From Bidens hawaiensis (taxonomy: Eukaryota; Streptophyta; Magnoliopsida; Asterales; Asteraceae), in the NCBI GenBank assembly GCA_021521415.1, contig JAIQDT010003558.1, forward strand, positions 1 through 64,000: a DNA stretch of 64,000 bases. Direction: 5' to 3'. This document shows, in pieces, positions 45,751 through 59,257 of this stretch. Below the pieces are notes generated by a model. The model saw only the letters and a list, made by a program, of their open reading frames with translations, had not been told where the DNA came from and did not search any database. Position 1 is the first letter of the stretch. Each line of letters begins with the position of its first letter. A program made the translations under genes and the position numbers.

Positions 45751-48085
45751 TGTGACATTCGTCAATTTCGGGTCACTTTTGTTATGTAAACCCGACCCGT
45801 TTGTAACCCGAACATTTCAAATATATAAAATATTGGATCTTGTCATTTAAAATATATAAAATATATTTTTTTTTATATTATGCATTGTTTGACCATTTAA
45901 ACATACCCATTTTTATGCAAACCATAAAAGAATCTTTATACCCAACCCTTCACTCCTTCCCTATACATACACACCAATCTTCTTCATTTTACTCTTGCTA
46001 CATCTCCAAAAAAACTCTCTCAAACTCCATAGATTCAAGGTTGTTATTTCTTATGTATTCTTGAAGTTTTGACTTCTCAAGTCAAACTAACTATAGTCTT
46101 TCATTATAACTTGTTCATCTAACATTACTAACTCTTGAATATGGTGGTACAACATATATATAATACACACCCCTTGTTTCCTTTATTTGTTATTTCACCG
46201 ACTTTGGTTGGTTAAGTTTCGAATGTCATAAGGCAAGGCTTCATGGAGGACTTCGTGTTCTTGATATATATTTACACACACATAACTTATTATACATATC
46301 ACTTATGACTAACTTCTAACTCTTTAGTTTGTTCATCTTATTTACAAGTTCCATGGTGTGGGTTTGTATAAGACGAACCTCGGTTTAACCGAAACTAGTC
46401 CAAACCGGAAACCGAACTTTTGTTTATTAGTTTTGTTAAAATAGTTGTTTAAACATGTTTATTGCTAGATTTGAGTTTCAAAAATCATTTTTACAAGTTC
46501 TTTGATATTAAGCATATGGAATCCATCTATGAACTCGTTGGGAGATGGAAACCGAACTATACCAAAACTTTTGCTTCAAAGACTTGTAGTTAACTTTTTT
46601 TGTTGTAAAATTTAAGTTTTCTTCATTTATAAACCAATATATAAGTTCTATGATATTTGGGCATGTAGAAACCATCTATGAACTATTTGTGAGATGGAGA
46701 CCGAACTATACCGACTTTTACTCGCTTAAGACACACAAGTGTGTTTTTAGTTATCAAGACTTGTATATTTCTTTAAAAAAATAGTTTACAAACTGATTTT
46801 AATTATTTTCTTAAGTACTTGGAATAGTTGGATCCAACTTGATCTCATAACATAGCTTGGACCGACAAAACCGAACACTCGCTTAACGTGCGTTGTTAGT
46901 TCTAAACAATAGATCTACATACTTGGTTAAGTGTTAGTATGTTTTAATGAGTTATCTCATAACAATTAATATTTTGGAAAGTTGACTTTGGGTTTGACCA
47001 TTTGTCAAGACCCGAACACTCGTTAAAAACCCGTTTTAGTATCTTTAGCCTAATGGAACTTGCATTTTAGCATTTTCCCCACCTTATTACTTAACATTGG
47101 TTAAGTAAATATTAAGGTTAGATACTTTAACCCGGTTTTGAGCAAACTTACATTTTTTAAAAGGGTTATTATTATAAATTCTTAAATAGTTACATTTTAA
47201 ACCTTGAACTTTAATTGATTAGTTTTTACAACAATTATTTTATTTAAAGATCTTCAAGACAACCTTTCTAAATCCAAGACTTTCTTTTATTTAGGCTTCA
47301 TACGTTAAACTCGTCGTTCCGGCAAATCTCCAAATAATCAATCTTTCAAGTTTATTACTTGAATGTGAGTAACTTCATACCCCGTTTTCTATCTTTTATT
47401 TTGGGGTGACATTTCAACTTATCTAAACTAAATGTTTTATACTTGGGTCTTAAACCACAAACGTTGTCGTATACCTTACTTGAATAATTGCTCGATTTGG
47501 TGTTCTATGCTTATTTGACTATGTGTTTATCGCTTTTGGATGGTGGAACTATAAATCCTAGACCATTTGGCAACCCCTCATGGCAAGGTGTCGTTAACGT
47601 AATGCAATTAACGATAACTATAAAATCCTAAACTATTTGGCAACCCCTTATAGTTGGGTGTCGCTAACTTGTTAGCGATAACTATTTATCCAAGTTTATA
47701 GCTATTATTTATGGTTTTGTATACTAGTTTTGTGGCTTTTCATACTATATATCTATTGTTCAAACTTATGAATTGCTCACCAACCTTTGTGTTGATAAAC
47801 TTTATTTTATGAAATGTTACAGGTTTGCATCTAGGTTGATTATGGAGTTCGGTGAAAAAAACGTCACAAATACCGTTAGGATATTAGCAAAACTGAACAA
47901 TATTTGATTTGCTATATTTTGTTATATTTTGTTGTATTTGAGTTATGAATATTTGGTTATGTGACATTTTCGATGATGTGAAATGAAATGAGTTTGTTAA
48001 ATATTGTCGCTTTAAATAGTGTCATGCGCTTATGAGCAATCGTTGCACCCCGGCATGTTCCGCCGCCTTTGATCGGGGTGTGACA
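45751..48085 (+). mobile_element. Solo LTR of the A family
   Basis: The 2335-bp LTR starts TGTGACATTCG and ends CGGGGTGTGACA, with a perfect 5-bp duplication TGAAT at 45746-45750 and 48086-48090. It is the reverse-oriented counterpart of LTR A and served as the uninterrupted reference that reveals the insertions there. TATA candidate CCCTATACATACAC lies near 45960. Confidence 0.93.
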
Positions 48086-48324
48086 TGAATGGCTCAAAAC
48101 CTAACAATTAATCCATGGTTTATTTGTTTTAAACTCAACATTTGTCATTCTAATTACATATGCCAAATCCACTTCTTATCTATTGGGTGTATTTGGTAAT
48201 GGAGTTGTTGCAAACCCTTATTAGTTTAGGTATATTCAACTCAAAAAAACATTAATTTATTACTTATAATTTGTACATATAATGATATTTACAAACTTTA
48301 AGACCAAAAAAGCAAGCAAAAAAA

Positions 48325-50077
48325 ATGGGTTCTCCTTCCTTCCAAGAACTCAAAAAACAAGCTTCTTTCTTTTTCAAAGAGAAGATCAAAACCGCTCGAT
48401 TGGCTTTAATGGATGTCACGCCCGCACAACTGTAAGCTTGTGTTTTTAACGTGCGCTTTTTAAATTTGTTTTACGTTTATAGTTTAAAATTTTATTTTTG
48501 ATATATAGATTGACTGAAGAAGCAACTGATGAAGATGCATGGCCACCCGACACGCGAACAATGGGATTAATATCACGTGCGGCTTTTGAAGTCGATGATT
48601 ATTGGAGGATTGTCGATATTCTTCACAAAATGTGTTTAATCTAGTGATATTTTTGTATAAAAGTGGTTTGAATTATTATTTATGAAATGAATTTGCAAGT
48701 TTTGATGGGTGTTTTAGGTTATGTAAGTTTGATAAAGAGAATTGGAGAGGCTCTTATAAGGCTCTTGTTTTATTGGATCATTTGCTCACACATGGCCCAA
48801 AGAGAATATGGGAAGAATTTCAATGTGATAAAGAGGTTATCAAGGAGATGACTATTTTCCAACATCTTGATCAACAAAGGTACGTATAAGGTGTTAAATG
48901 GGTCATGTTCGGGGGTTAGTGGGTCGAACTGACATGAAATGAAAATTTGACATGTACTCAAAATCATGCCAGACACATAAACCAAACATGACATGAATTT
49001 TCACGGGTTGATACGAAGATGACATGTTTAACCTGAATACAGATTTGTACTCTAAAGCTACAAGTTTTAGAAAAATGTGAATTTGTATAAATTAGTTACT
49101 TTTGTAACTTGATGCATATTTATCTTTTGTCCTTTATATTTTGCAATCAAATACTTAATTGATTTAGTTTATGACATAAACCAAATTTTTAAAAAGATAT
49201 AAAACTATAGAAGAAACAGGTCACCCGTGAACCCGTCGGGTTGACCTAAACATGATATGTTTAGCTAAACTTGTTCTTGAGTTTGACCACGGACCAAAAT
49301 TTTGGCACACACCCAAATACAACATGAATTTTCACAGGTTGACACAAATGTTCTCCGTTTAACCCGAATGCAAGTCTCTACTCTAAACCTACAGGTATAC
49401 AAAAGAAAATTATGAATTTATATAAATTGATTAGGTTTTATAAAATTTATGCTTATGTATCTCGTGTATTTTAGTTTGGCATAAAAGACTTAATTAGTTT
49501 AAATTATGACCAAAAAACACATTTTAAAAAATTAAGTATGAAATCATAAAGGCAAACATGTGAACCCATTAGTTCAACCTAAACACGACATGTTTAGCTA
49601 GACGTGTTCGTGGGTTTCACCCAAAACCAACCCGAACATGTTTAGACTAAACCTAAACTCACAAGACTACTGTTAGATTCATGTCATGTTAGAAATTCAC
49701 ACCTCTGTATATAATATATGCAACTATATATTTGTAATTGAGACAGCTTGAATTAATCTCTATCTAAATATAGATTCAACTGGGGATTAAGGGTAAGAGA
49801 GAAATCAGAAAGAGTTTTGAAGTTGCTTGAAGAAGACCAAACTTTTTTGAAGGAAGAGCGATCTAGGGCCCGTAAGCTCACAAGTGGGATCAAAGGTTTC
49901 GGTAGCTTTACTCAAAGAAATGTTGGTAAAAGATTAGCTAAATCAAGATCACAAATGTATATCAAAAGTAGTTACAACCATGATCATCATGTCGAAGATG
50001 AAGACAACGATTTTGACTTTCTAGATCACCCTTTGACCAAGGATGAGCATCGAGACAGAGTCCCGCTCGTTTCATGA
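48325..50077 (+). CDS. ENTH-domain (epsin/VHS-like) protein
   Basis: Four exons (48325-48431, 48509-48631, 48718-48879, 49774-50077) with GT-AG borders give 696 nt, 231 residues. The ENTH superhelix spans about residues 10-150: KKQASFFFKEKIKTARLAL, TEEATDEDAWPPDTRTM, YWRIVDILHKM, WRGSYKALVLLDHLLTHG, FNWGLRVREKSERVLKLL. The C-terminal 80 residues are basic then acidic (DEDNDFDFLDHPL), with no NPF or clathrin-box motif seen; DFDFL could bind an adaptor. ENTH proteins bind phosphoinositides and help clathrin coats form. The first Met opens the conserved MGSPSFQELKKQ start. Intron 3 (894 bp) holds repeat debris. Gene intact. Confidence 0.92.
48886..49705. repeat. MITE-like insertion in ENTH intron 3
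   Basis: The ends AGGTGTTAAATGGG and AGGTGTGAATTTC (minus strand) are weak terminal repeats. Inside, two diverged copies of a unit with ACATGAATTTTCAC-GGTTGA and GTTTAACC-GAAT lie near 48990 and 49325. The same family occurs at about 62294-62705. Confidence 0.45.
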
Positions 50078-51280
50078 TCTAGAGGATAGAATTATCAACT
50101 ATGCAAGTTTAGCATACTCTTGTGGAATATAGACATATAGTAATGACAGTATAGAACTATAGACACATACTTTTGGTGTGTTTGACTTTTGAAAGTCAAC
50201 CCGATTGTCTAGAATGGTGAATTAATACGTGTTTGTTTTATATTTCATCTAGATTTTTTTCTTCTATTTCTAGTATTTGGTATGATGATGGCACATAAAA
50301 GAAACAAACCAAGAAAGTTTCAAAATTTATGTAAATACTGAAATTGAAAATTAAGATGTTTGACTTAGAAAAGTCAAAGAATCAGGATCATGCCATCCAC
50401 CATCTCCATTTTCAGTTCTAATAAAATATAAAGTTGGATCTGGATATCTGATTAATAGCAGTTGTAAAGATGAAAAAGAAACAACAAATTGGCATACCTA
50501 ACAACTACACAATCATGTGCCATCATTTCATTAAAGCTTTAAAGCAAAATGCAAGACTACATCATTATCTACAAAAGTTGGGAGTTCACTTTTTCATCAT
50601 GGTATCTTAAAGCAATGTCACAATAATGTGTTCTGGCATATTTGACTATGCTTGACTTAAGGGTAAAGATTAATCAACAAAGTAGTCATTTTTCTGATAT
50701 GTAGTAAATAGTAATGAGATAAATATGTGGCCTTGTTGCCGCACGAATACAATTACTTACATCTTGTTGCCACATTATGGTAAATCTACTTTTGGAACAT
50801 GAAACTGTAGTAAGTGCTACACAAAATGCTGCGAACAATAGTTCCTTAGGAATAACATCATTACGTTTGCAAATACCCTTTACGTTTGTCATAATGAATG
50901 TTACACGAATCAGATTCAAGTATCGGATGTTTGTACTTTCTTAACACATGTTTATGTACTTACCAACAACCATATGGTAAACGAATATACACAACTATAA
51001 AATATCTCATGGCTATAGATGTTGATTTGTTCAAACATGATCATACACTCATAAAACCAACTACTTTCAACATTTTCTCAAAACACATATATATGAAGAC
51101 AGAACATTTCATATAGTTTCTAAAATCGAATTAAAATAAAAGAATTGTAGAGCTTACAAGTTACAACAATCATCTTCGCGCTCACTCAATAACATTACCG
51201 CACTCTTGAAAAACATCATATATAATTATAATAACCAACACGAATAAACAAAACCAAAAGTAAACGTCGCAAGGCACAAA
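50078..51280. other. Gap between ENTH and actin genes
   Basis: The 3' flanks of two convergent genes; short ORFs here have no recognisable content. No RNA or repeat seen. Confidence 0.5.
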
Positions 51281-53085
<1,805 letters not shown>

Positions 53086-53095
53086 CTTATGTTAC

Positions 53096-54008
53096 CTACA
53101 GAATAAAATAAAGCATAAGACTTGATATCTTAAATTACACCATATTCTAACAACATACCGCAGCCAAATAAAAAACATATGTAACATTCCATACAGGCTA
53201 CTGATTCGTAACCAAAAATACCGAACCTAAAAAAAACCGACAGCTTGGTTTTACGTTTTCATAAAAACCGGACCAAATTTATGGATTTCATTTTCAAATT
53301 TGTATTTTATGTGGTTTATTTTATAAGAATTTAGTTAATAGTGTAACCTAAATAAATTAGCCCAAATGAATAATAATCAATTAATTACCGATTAACGGAA
53401 CAATTAAGATCCAAAAATTCATTTATTTTGTGAAAGTTGTTTTTTTCAGCCAAGCAGTTTCAATCATAAATGATAAAACCGAAACGAAAGGTTTTCAAAA
53501 ACTCAAAACCCGAATTATCATTCGGTTTTGGGTTCGGTTATAGCCAAATACCAAACCGACCGATGCACAGACCTAATAAACAGGATTGGCTTAGCTGCAA
53601 ATTTAGTTGATATTATGTTATACAAATGCAAGAATGAGAAAGTTTCTCATAGTGTAATGAGTTATAGGAGTATCGCTAAACTGATAAACGACCAACGGTC
53701 CTTTCTGAAGTAAGTCAGCTAAATATGCATATGTATAATAATATTCATGATCAACGCTATTTACACTTTAATAAAAATAAACAAACGATTCAAGTATCAA
53801 AACAGTTAACTGAATTCCACATTACCAAATAAACTAACACAGATTATAAATCATTTAACATGTTGGATGATCAAACACTTCAATTTAATTTAAAAAAACA
53901 AAAATTACTTTACTAAAATTAAGTTGTGAAACTGGATTATATGCATGCATGAATGCAGCAATCGAGACATCAAAAATTACATAAAGACAGTTGATTGATA
54001 TTATTTAC
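53096..54008 (-). other. Leader intron of the actin gene
   Basis: The donor ATCAG^GTAAAT (54008) and acceptor CTGTAG^G (53096) on the minus strand leave a 10-base leader before ATG. Leader introns of this kind are typical of plant actins and often raise expression. Its middle (about 53200-53575) contains an old MITE rich in GGTTCGG and AAACCGA words. Confidence 0.75.
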
Positions 54009-54340
54009 CTGATGAAACCCGCTGAAATTTGAAATTGAGAGACAAGTGAGAAATGAAAGATGCAGACGGGCCGTTGGATCTTTTCATGTACCAGGTGGGT
54101 CACACGTCTTTGTTGTCATGGGTCCCGCCGGCTCTCCACTCATTTCATTTCGTCACTTTACTTTTTATATTTTCTTTCATATTATTTGTTTATCAGCATG
54201 TATATTTTGTATAACAAAGTATATACCATATCTAATACAATGGTTCCCATTGATTTCTTTCTTTCTTTCATTTTTGAAAATAGAGAGTTTTGGGTTGTGG
54301 GTAAAAGGGGAGATTTTTTTTATTTTGGGGTAAATGGTAT

Positions 54341-54583
54341 TTTCGGAAGTGTCTGACTTGGTGACACGTGTTAGGTTTCGCGAATGGGACTTGCGGAAGA
54401 GTAAATGGCGTTTGCAGATCTTAGTCTTTTGTTAACAATTACTAGCAACGGTTAAAGCAACACTAGGTAACCCACTTTGATCTTATTAGTAATTGTCAAC
54501 ATAAAACTAAGACCGTAGATGTCATTTGCAGATCTCATTCACGAAACATGACATGTTTTTGCCATGTAAGACACTTATGTAAA
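54341..54583. mobile_element. Hairpin MITE upstream of the actin gene
   Basis: Two arms of more than 65 bp are inverted: GTTTCGCGAATGGGA and AAATGGCGTTTGCAGATCTT on the left, and AGATCTGCAAATGAC with GTTTCGTGAATGAGA (minus strand) on the right, around a loop of about 60 bases. The outer parts share AAGTGTCT-AC. Nothing coding. Confidence 0.65.
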
Positions 54584-54909
54584 TGTCACTTACGGAACAC
54601 CCCAAAAAAGTTCTCTCCTCCTACCCACAAATCATCATTAAAAATAAAATAAACAAACAAACTCTCCCTTTAAAAAAAAACAAACAAACAGTTTCCATTG
54701 ATTTTTTAATGGTTGGCTGGTAGCAAGATTCCAAACCGTCCACCCCCTGTATGACTATGGATACACCTTGGCTGGTAGCAAGGTTGGTGGATTCTAGCTT
54801 TTATAAATGGTTGATAAATAAAGGAATGATACGTTTAACTTTTGTTTTGTTGGTTTTGAGGGCGGGGTATCCCACGGTCTTCAAACACCACATATACGTA
54901 GTTAGTTAA

Positions 54910-57203
54910 CTAGTATGAAACCTGCGCGATGTTGCGGCGATCACAATATATAACCTGATATTTATTTCTGTTAGTTTATCAGTCCTCTTATGATTATTAT
55001 ATAGTTCCTCTGTTAGTTTTTTGTATTCGTGTAATATTTTACAATAGCTTACTATATAAAATGTTTTTATTTCGCATTCAAGTTTATGAGTTAATATCAT
55101 CAGTGCGGTTTATTCATTTCACAAGTCTTATACATCATGTAAGTGATAATTTAACATTAAAATTATCAACTACTTCCAGAAACTATTGTTTTCATCGCAA
55201 TAAACTAAAACATGAATAATAAAATATCAGTTTCAAAGCATAAGATTACTAAAAAATAGCGTAAGCTTGTAAAAAACAAATAAAACAAAGTACGGACTAA
55301 GATAAGATCGGATTAAGTGTATTTCGCTTCTAAGCAAGCATACACAGTATCTTGATCTTAAACTTTATCTTTACCTCATTATATGATGTATGCCAAAAGT
55401 TATCTTGATCCTTATTTTCATAAGAGTTGTTAACTTCAACTACTTCATTCTAACACTATTCTAAAAAATTCTTTATCATATTGGTCTTGTACGTTTGTAA
55501 ACTCATGATCTTTTAAAAAGTATATGGTTAATTAAGCGTATTAGGTAAAACATATAGAAATAGTATTATTTCGTTCCTAAATTCACGTTGAAGTTGTGTA
55601 CTTTAAAATGTGTTACCTTTAAGAAATTTTATTTAATGGCAGTAGATCATCCAACATCTTTTGCTAATTGACCTAAAATAATCAAAACGAAATATAAAAA
55701 TTTTAAAAATGCTTAAAAATAATATTAATTTAAGAAAGTTATTATGTCCAATTGAAGATATTGTTTGTTGCCAAGCTAATAGTCAATCTGATGTAAGGAA
55801 TCAGGTTCCCTCAGGTTATCATGTTTGATAATTACAGTCAGAATATCCATAAGGCTACTAATATGAAATGAAATGGAAAATAAACTCTGAACACTTCTCA
55901 TTATAGTCCCCGTTGAACACTAAATATCGTTTCCATGTATTCGTAAAGAAGTCATTGTACCTCAATGAGTTCATAATACACAGAAAAAAAAATCAAATTT
56001 GTTTACTTCAGGTCTTCAACTAAAATCATGTCTATCTATGATAAGCATCACGGTGGAAAATTATCAAATAATAATAATAATATAATAAATCTATATAATT
56101 ATAATAATATGGTTAATATCATACTACAATAATCTTCAATGTTAACTAAATTAAATATTTTCATTGATTGGGGAAATCAATTTACAACGCATTGAGATAA
56201 ATAATAAAGGGGATGACACAAATATATTATTAGGAAAAACTTGAAGAAGGATGAACGACATTTGGAGAAATCGGTGGAGTTAATTTTGGAAATACTAAAA
56301 TATTAAATTAAATTAAATTAAATTAGTTTTAGTTAAAAATACGTAGTTTTGATAGGTTTATCGTGCAAGTATATACGGCTAACAGCACCGTATTCACTTT
56401 CCCATTTTTGTTATTGTATATGTAACAAATCGTTATACCTTTTTATTTTCTCTACTTATGTAGTGATTTTATATTTATACTTTATAATTTATAATCGTAT
56501 TAACTACTTTTATTGACTCAGGCCTTCATGAAAGATAAGCCAATAGAAAAATATAGTAAATTATGTTGTCTTTGAGTTTGCATTTCGTTGGTAGCATAAG
56601 AAGATATATGTATGGTTATCCCTTAAGTGTTGCAATTGATATTTTCATATTCTTTACAAAATATTTACTCCGTATTACTTATAGGCTATTGCATTGCCCG
56701 GCCTTTTAACTGGTTAAACCAATGTCAAAAAGAAATAATTCATCACACACTGATTGTATCTTAGACCCTTAAGCGACTTGTACACATGCGCTGCTATGGC
56801 TTGTATTTTATAATTCGTATCTCGATATTTAGTAAAATTTATATCAAAATGTCGACAAAAATAAGCACATCGTAGAGGTATGTTCAAAATTTATTAAAAC
56901 ATATTGCATTAACAAATATAAAAGAAAAACAAATATAAATGAAAATTGAGGAATATGTGGATAAACTTAAAGGGGTAAAAGGGTAAATATTATATAAATT
57001 TATAAAAGATAAATATAGTTGAAGGGCAAAAAATGTAATTATAATTTAGACAATGAAATCGGTTGTGGGATGCTATCAACTAAAGACTATAATACCCTCT
57101 TAACTTCCTTAACGCATGCAATAAGAGTAATACAATGAGCAAAGTATTTTGTACCTCTTAAAAATTAAGAGGTCCTTCACTCCTCCATTATATATAGTAT
57201 AGA
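54910..57203 (-). mobile_element. Non-autonomous Helitron, 2.3 kb
   Basis: On the minus strand the 5' end is TCTATACTATATATAATGGA, preceded by A, and the 3' end is CGCAACATCGCGCAGGTTTC followed by ATACTAG and T. TC start, a GC-rich potential stem about 10 bases before the CTAG end, and A^T insertion without duplication are the Helitron signature. No Rep/helicase coding sequence or captured gene is recognised; the inside is AT-rich. Confidence 0.82.
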
Positions 57204-57399
57204 TAATGACTTAGGGTTAAAACTTTTTCTATGTGTTTCACTCCATGATATAACATAGCACACCAGACGAAAGTTTTTTGGGTTATCTTTGATCTTAATT
57301 TTGTTATTTTGAGGCTAGCAGCTTGTCAGAATCAAATGTGTTGTGTGGATGGATAGATCATTATCGTAATCAGTAAATCACATCAATAACAAAATTATG

Positions 57400-57540
57400 G
57401 TAAGGTTTGAGAATGGTAAGATGTAGACAACCTTATCTCTACCCCATAGGAATAGAGAGGCTGCTTTCAGTGAGACCCCCGACTCGATGGCATAAGGCAC
57501 ATAACACTTAAACCATAGGGACACCCACTGATTGGTGCAT
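57400..57540 (+). mobile_element. SINE-like fragment (Au-type 3' region)
   Basis: The words ACCTTATCTCTACC, AATAGAGAGGCTG and TGAGACCCCCGACTCGA occur in the order known for the conserved part of Au-type plant SINEs. No Pol III boxes or tail are preserved. Recognition is from memory of the family. Confidence 0.5.
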
Positions 57541-57557
57541 GTACTTTTGTCTTTCAG

Positions 57558-58378
57558 CCAGTGGCAGATCCAGGAAATTTTCTCACAGGGGTCGGAAATT
57601 TTTTGGGTCAATACTCATTTATATATAAAAAAAATCGTTTCCAGTTCGGCTGTACGAGTCGGTTAAATCGGTATATAACTTTTTGGTCCAGTTCAGTCAT
57701 TTCGGTCGGGTCGTATCATATAGAAAATATATAAAATATAATTCCTACATAGAGAAACGTATATAAAAGTTATATTTTTCTGTTTGATATACAACCATTT
57801 GACTGATTTTAAATTGTTAACTCTAGGCACCGCTCAATATTTGTTTTAAAGTTTGTTTATGGAGGTAAGTTATGAAAAATACATATAGATCTAATAAATA
57901 GAAAAGATGTTAATAAAATTAAATAAAATGTAAATAATAAAAAACCAAAAGAATTTATGTCCCTAGGTTAAATCGATCAGTATAATAAACAATTTATATA
58001 ATTGGAGTATTTTTTTATTATTTAGTTTTGCATAATAAAGATATCCAAATATACAATAAATTAAATGAAACTTTATTAACTTTTTGACTCGGCCAAAACA
58101 AATTTTAAAAAGCCCATGTAACTCAAAATCAATTAGGCACTACAGGTCGTGTGTGTTTCACTTTCTACTTCATCTTCCAAGTAACATAATGAAACCACCG
58201 TTGCACCAGCTCGAGGAAAATTTTGTGGCCATTCTAACTTTTTTTTCTTCTACTTTTCTTTCATCACTCATTTGAAATTTCACACGGGTCGGTTTGAATT
58301 ATAACACTATAACAGTACTAATTATTATTTTTTCACAGGGATCGGCGTCCCCGTACGATATGGGTAGGTCCGCCCGCT
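57558..58378. mobile_element. hAT-like non-autonomous element
   Basis: The left end CAGTGGCAGATCCAGGAAAT and the right end, read on the minus strand, TAGCGGGCGGACCTACCC, resemble each other and known hAT terminal repeats. Both sides continue with CACAGGG-TCGG words. An 8-bp target duplication could not be confirmed. AT-rich inside, no transposase. Confidence 0.4.
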
Positions 58379-59199
58379 ATCAACGATTCAACGCCACCAC
58401 ATGATGTCTGATTAAACTTCCGCCACTTTTAACGTTATTTTCACGAAATTAGTAAAATAACATCAAAGTTAGTGCAATTTCACTTTTGCTCACCAGAAGA
58501 GCCATGCATATATACATTATATGCGTGCATCGCAACCAGAGCCCACATCTTCATCAAAGGTTGTAGTTTCTTAAACATTCTATCGTTTGTTTTAATAGTT
58601 GTAAGTATCTTCATATGGATCATAGGTGAGATTTGATGAAAATGGTTTTATAAAGTTGTATACCTTGGTATACAAAATCCCAACATACCATCCATTTTAC
58701 GAATGCGGCCATTCAGATTTTGACTTTTGGCTTGTTTATATAAAAGATCCACCAGTTTTATAAAAAGCCACATTTGTTTTATAAATATTTTCTTACCTTT
58801 GAATCCGTTAAATTATAGAAACATAAGGTAATAAACTTTCGTTTGAACTTCATTTACTTTCATAAGACTTTGTTTACAGCTTTCCTAAAATTTTATGATT
58901 CTTTATCATATAATTACAAGCATTTGTCGATCTTGTGTTTTATCGATGTTCCACGGTTAAATTGTGACATCGAGTGTGGACATGCTGCTTTAGTTTAGAT
59001 CCTAAAACTTTGAACTGTTAATCTAACATTTATTTTAAAGATACGATTATAATATTTTTACAAAATCAATAGCGTTTGTTTGAAATGGGAAGTGACTAGA
59101 TTGAGCTTTGATGTCCTTTGGTCGGTAGCAAAGAACTTTTTGTAACTGTCATTGATAATTGCTTTGACACTGTGTTTCATAATTTTTGGGCGGCCACCA

Positions 59200-59257
<58 letters not shown>

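Noticed and set aside
59205..59257. AAT run as coding poly-Ile or poly-Asn
   Set aside because: The ORF exists only because the microsatellite lacks stops in one frame.
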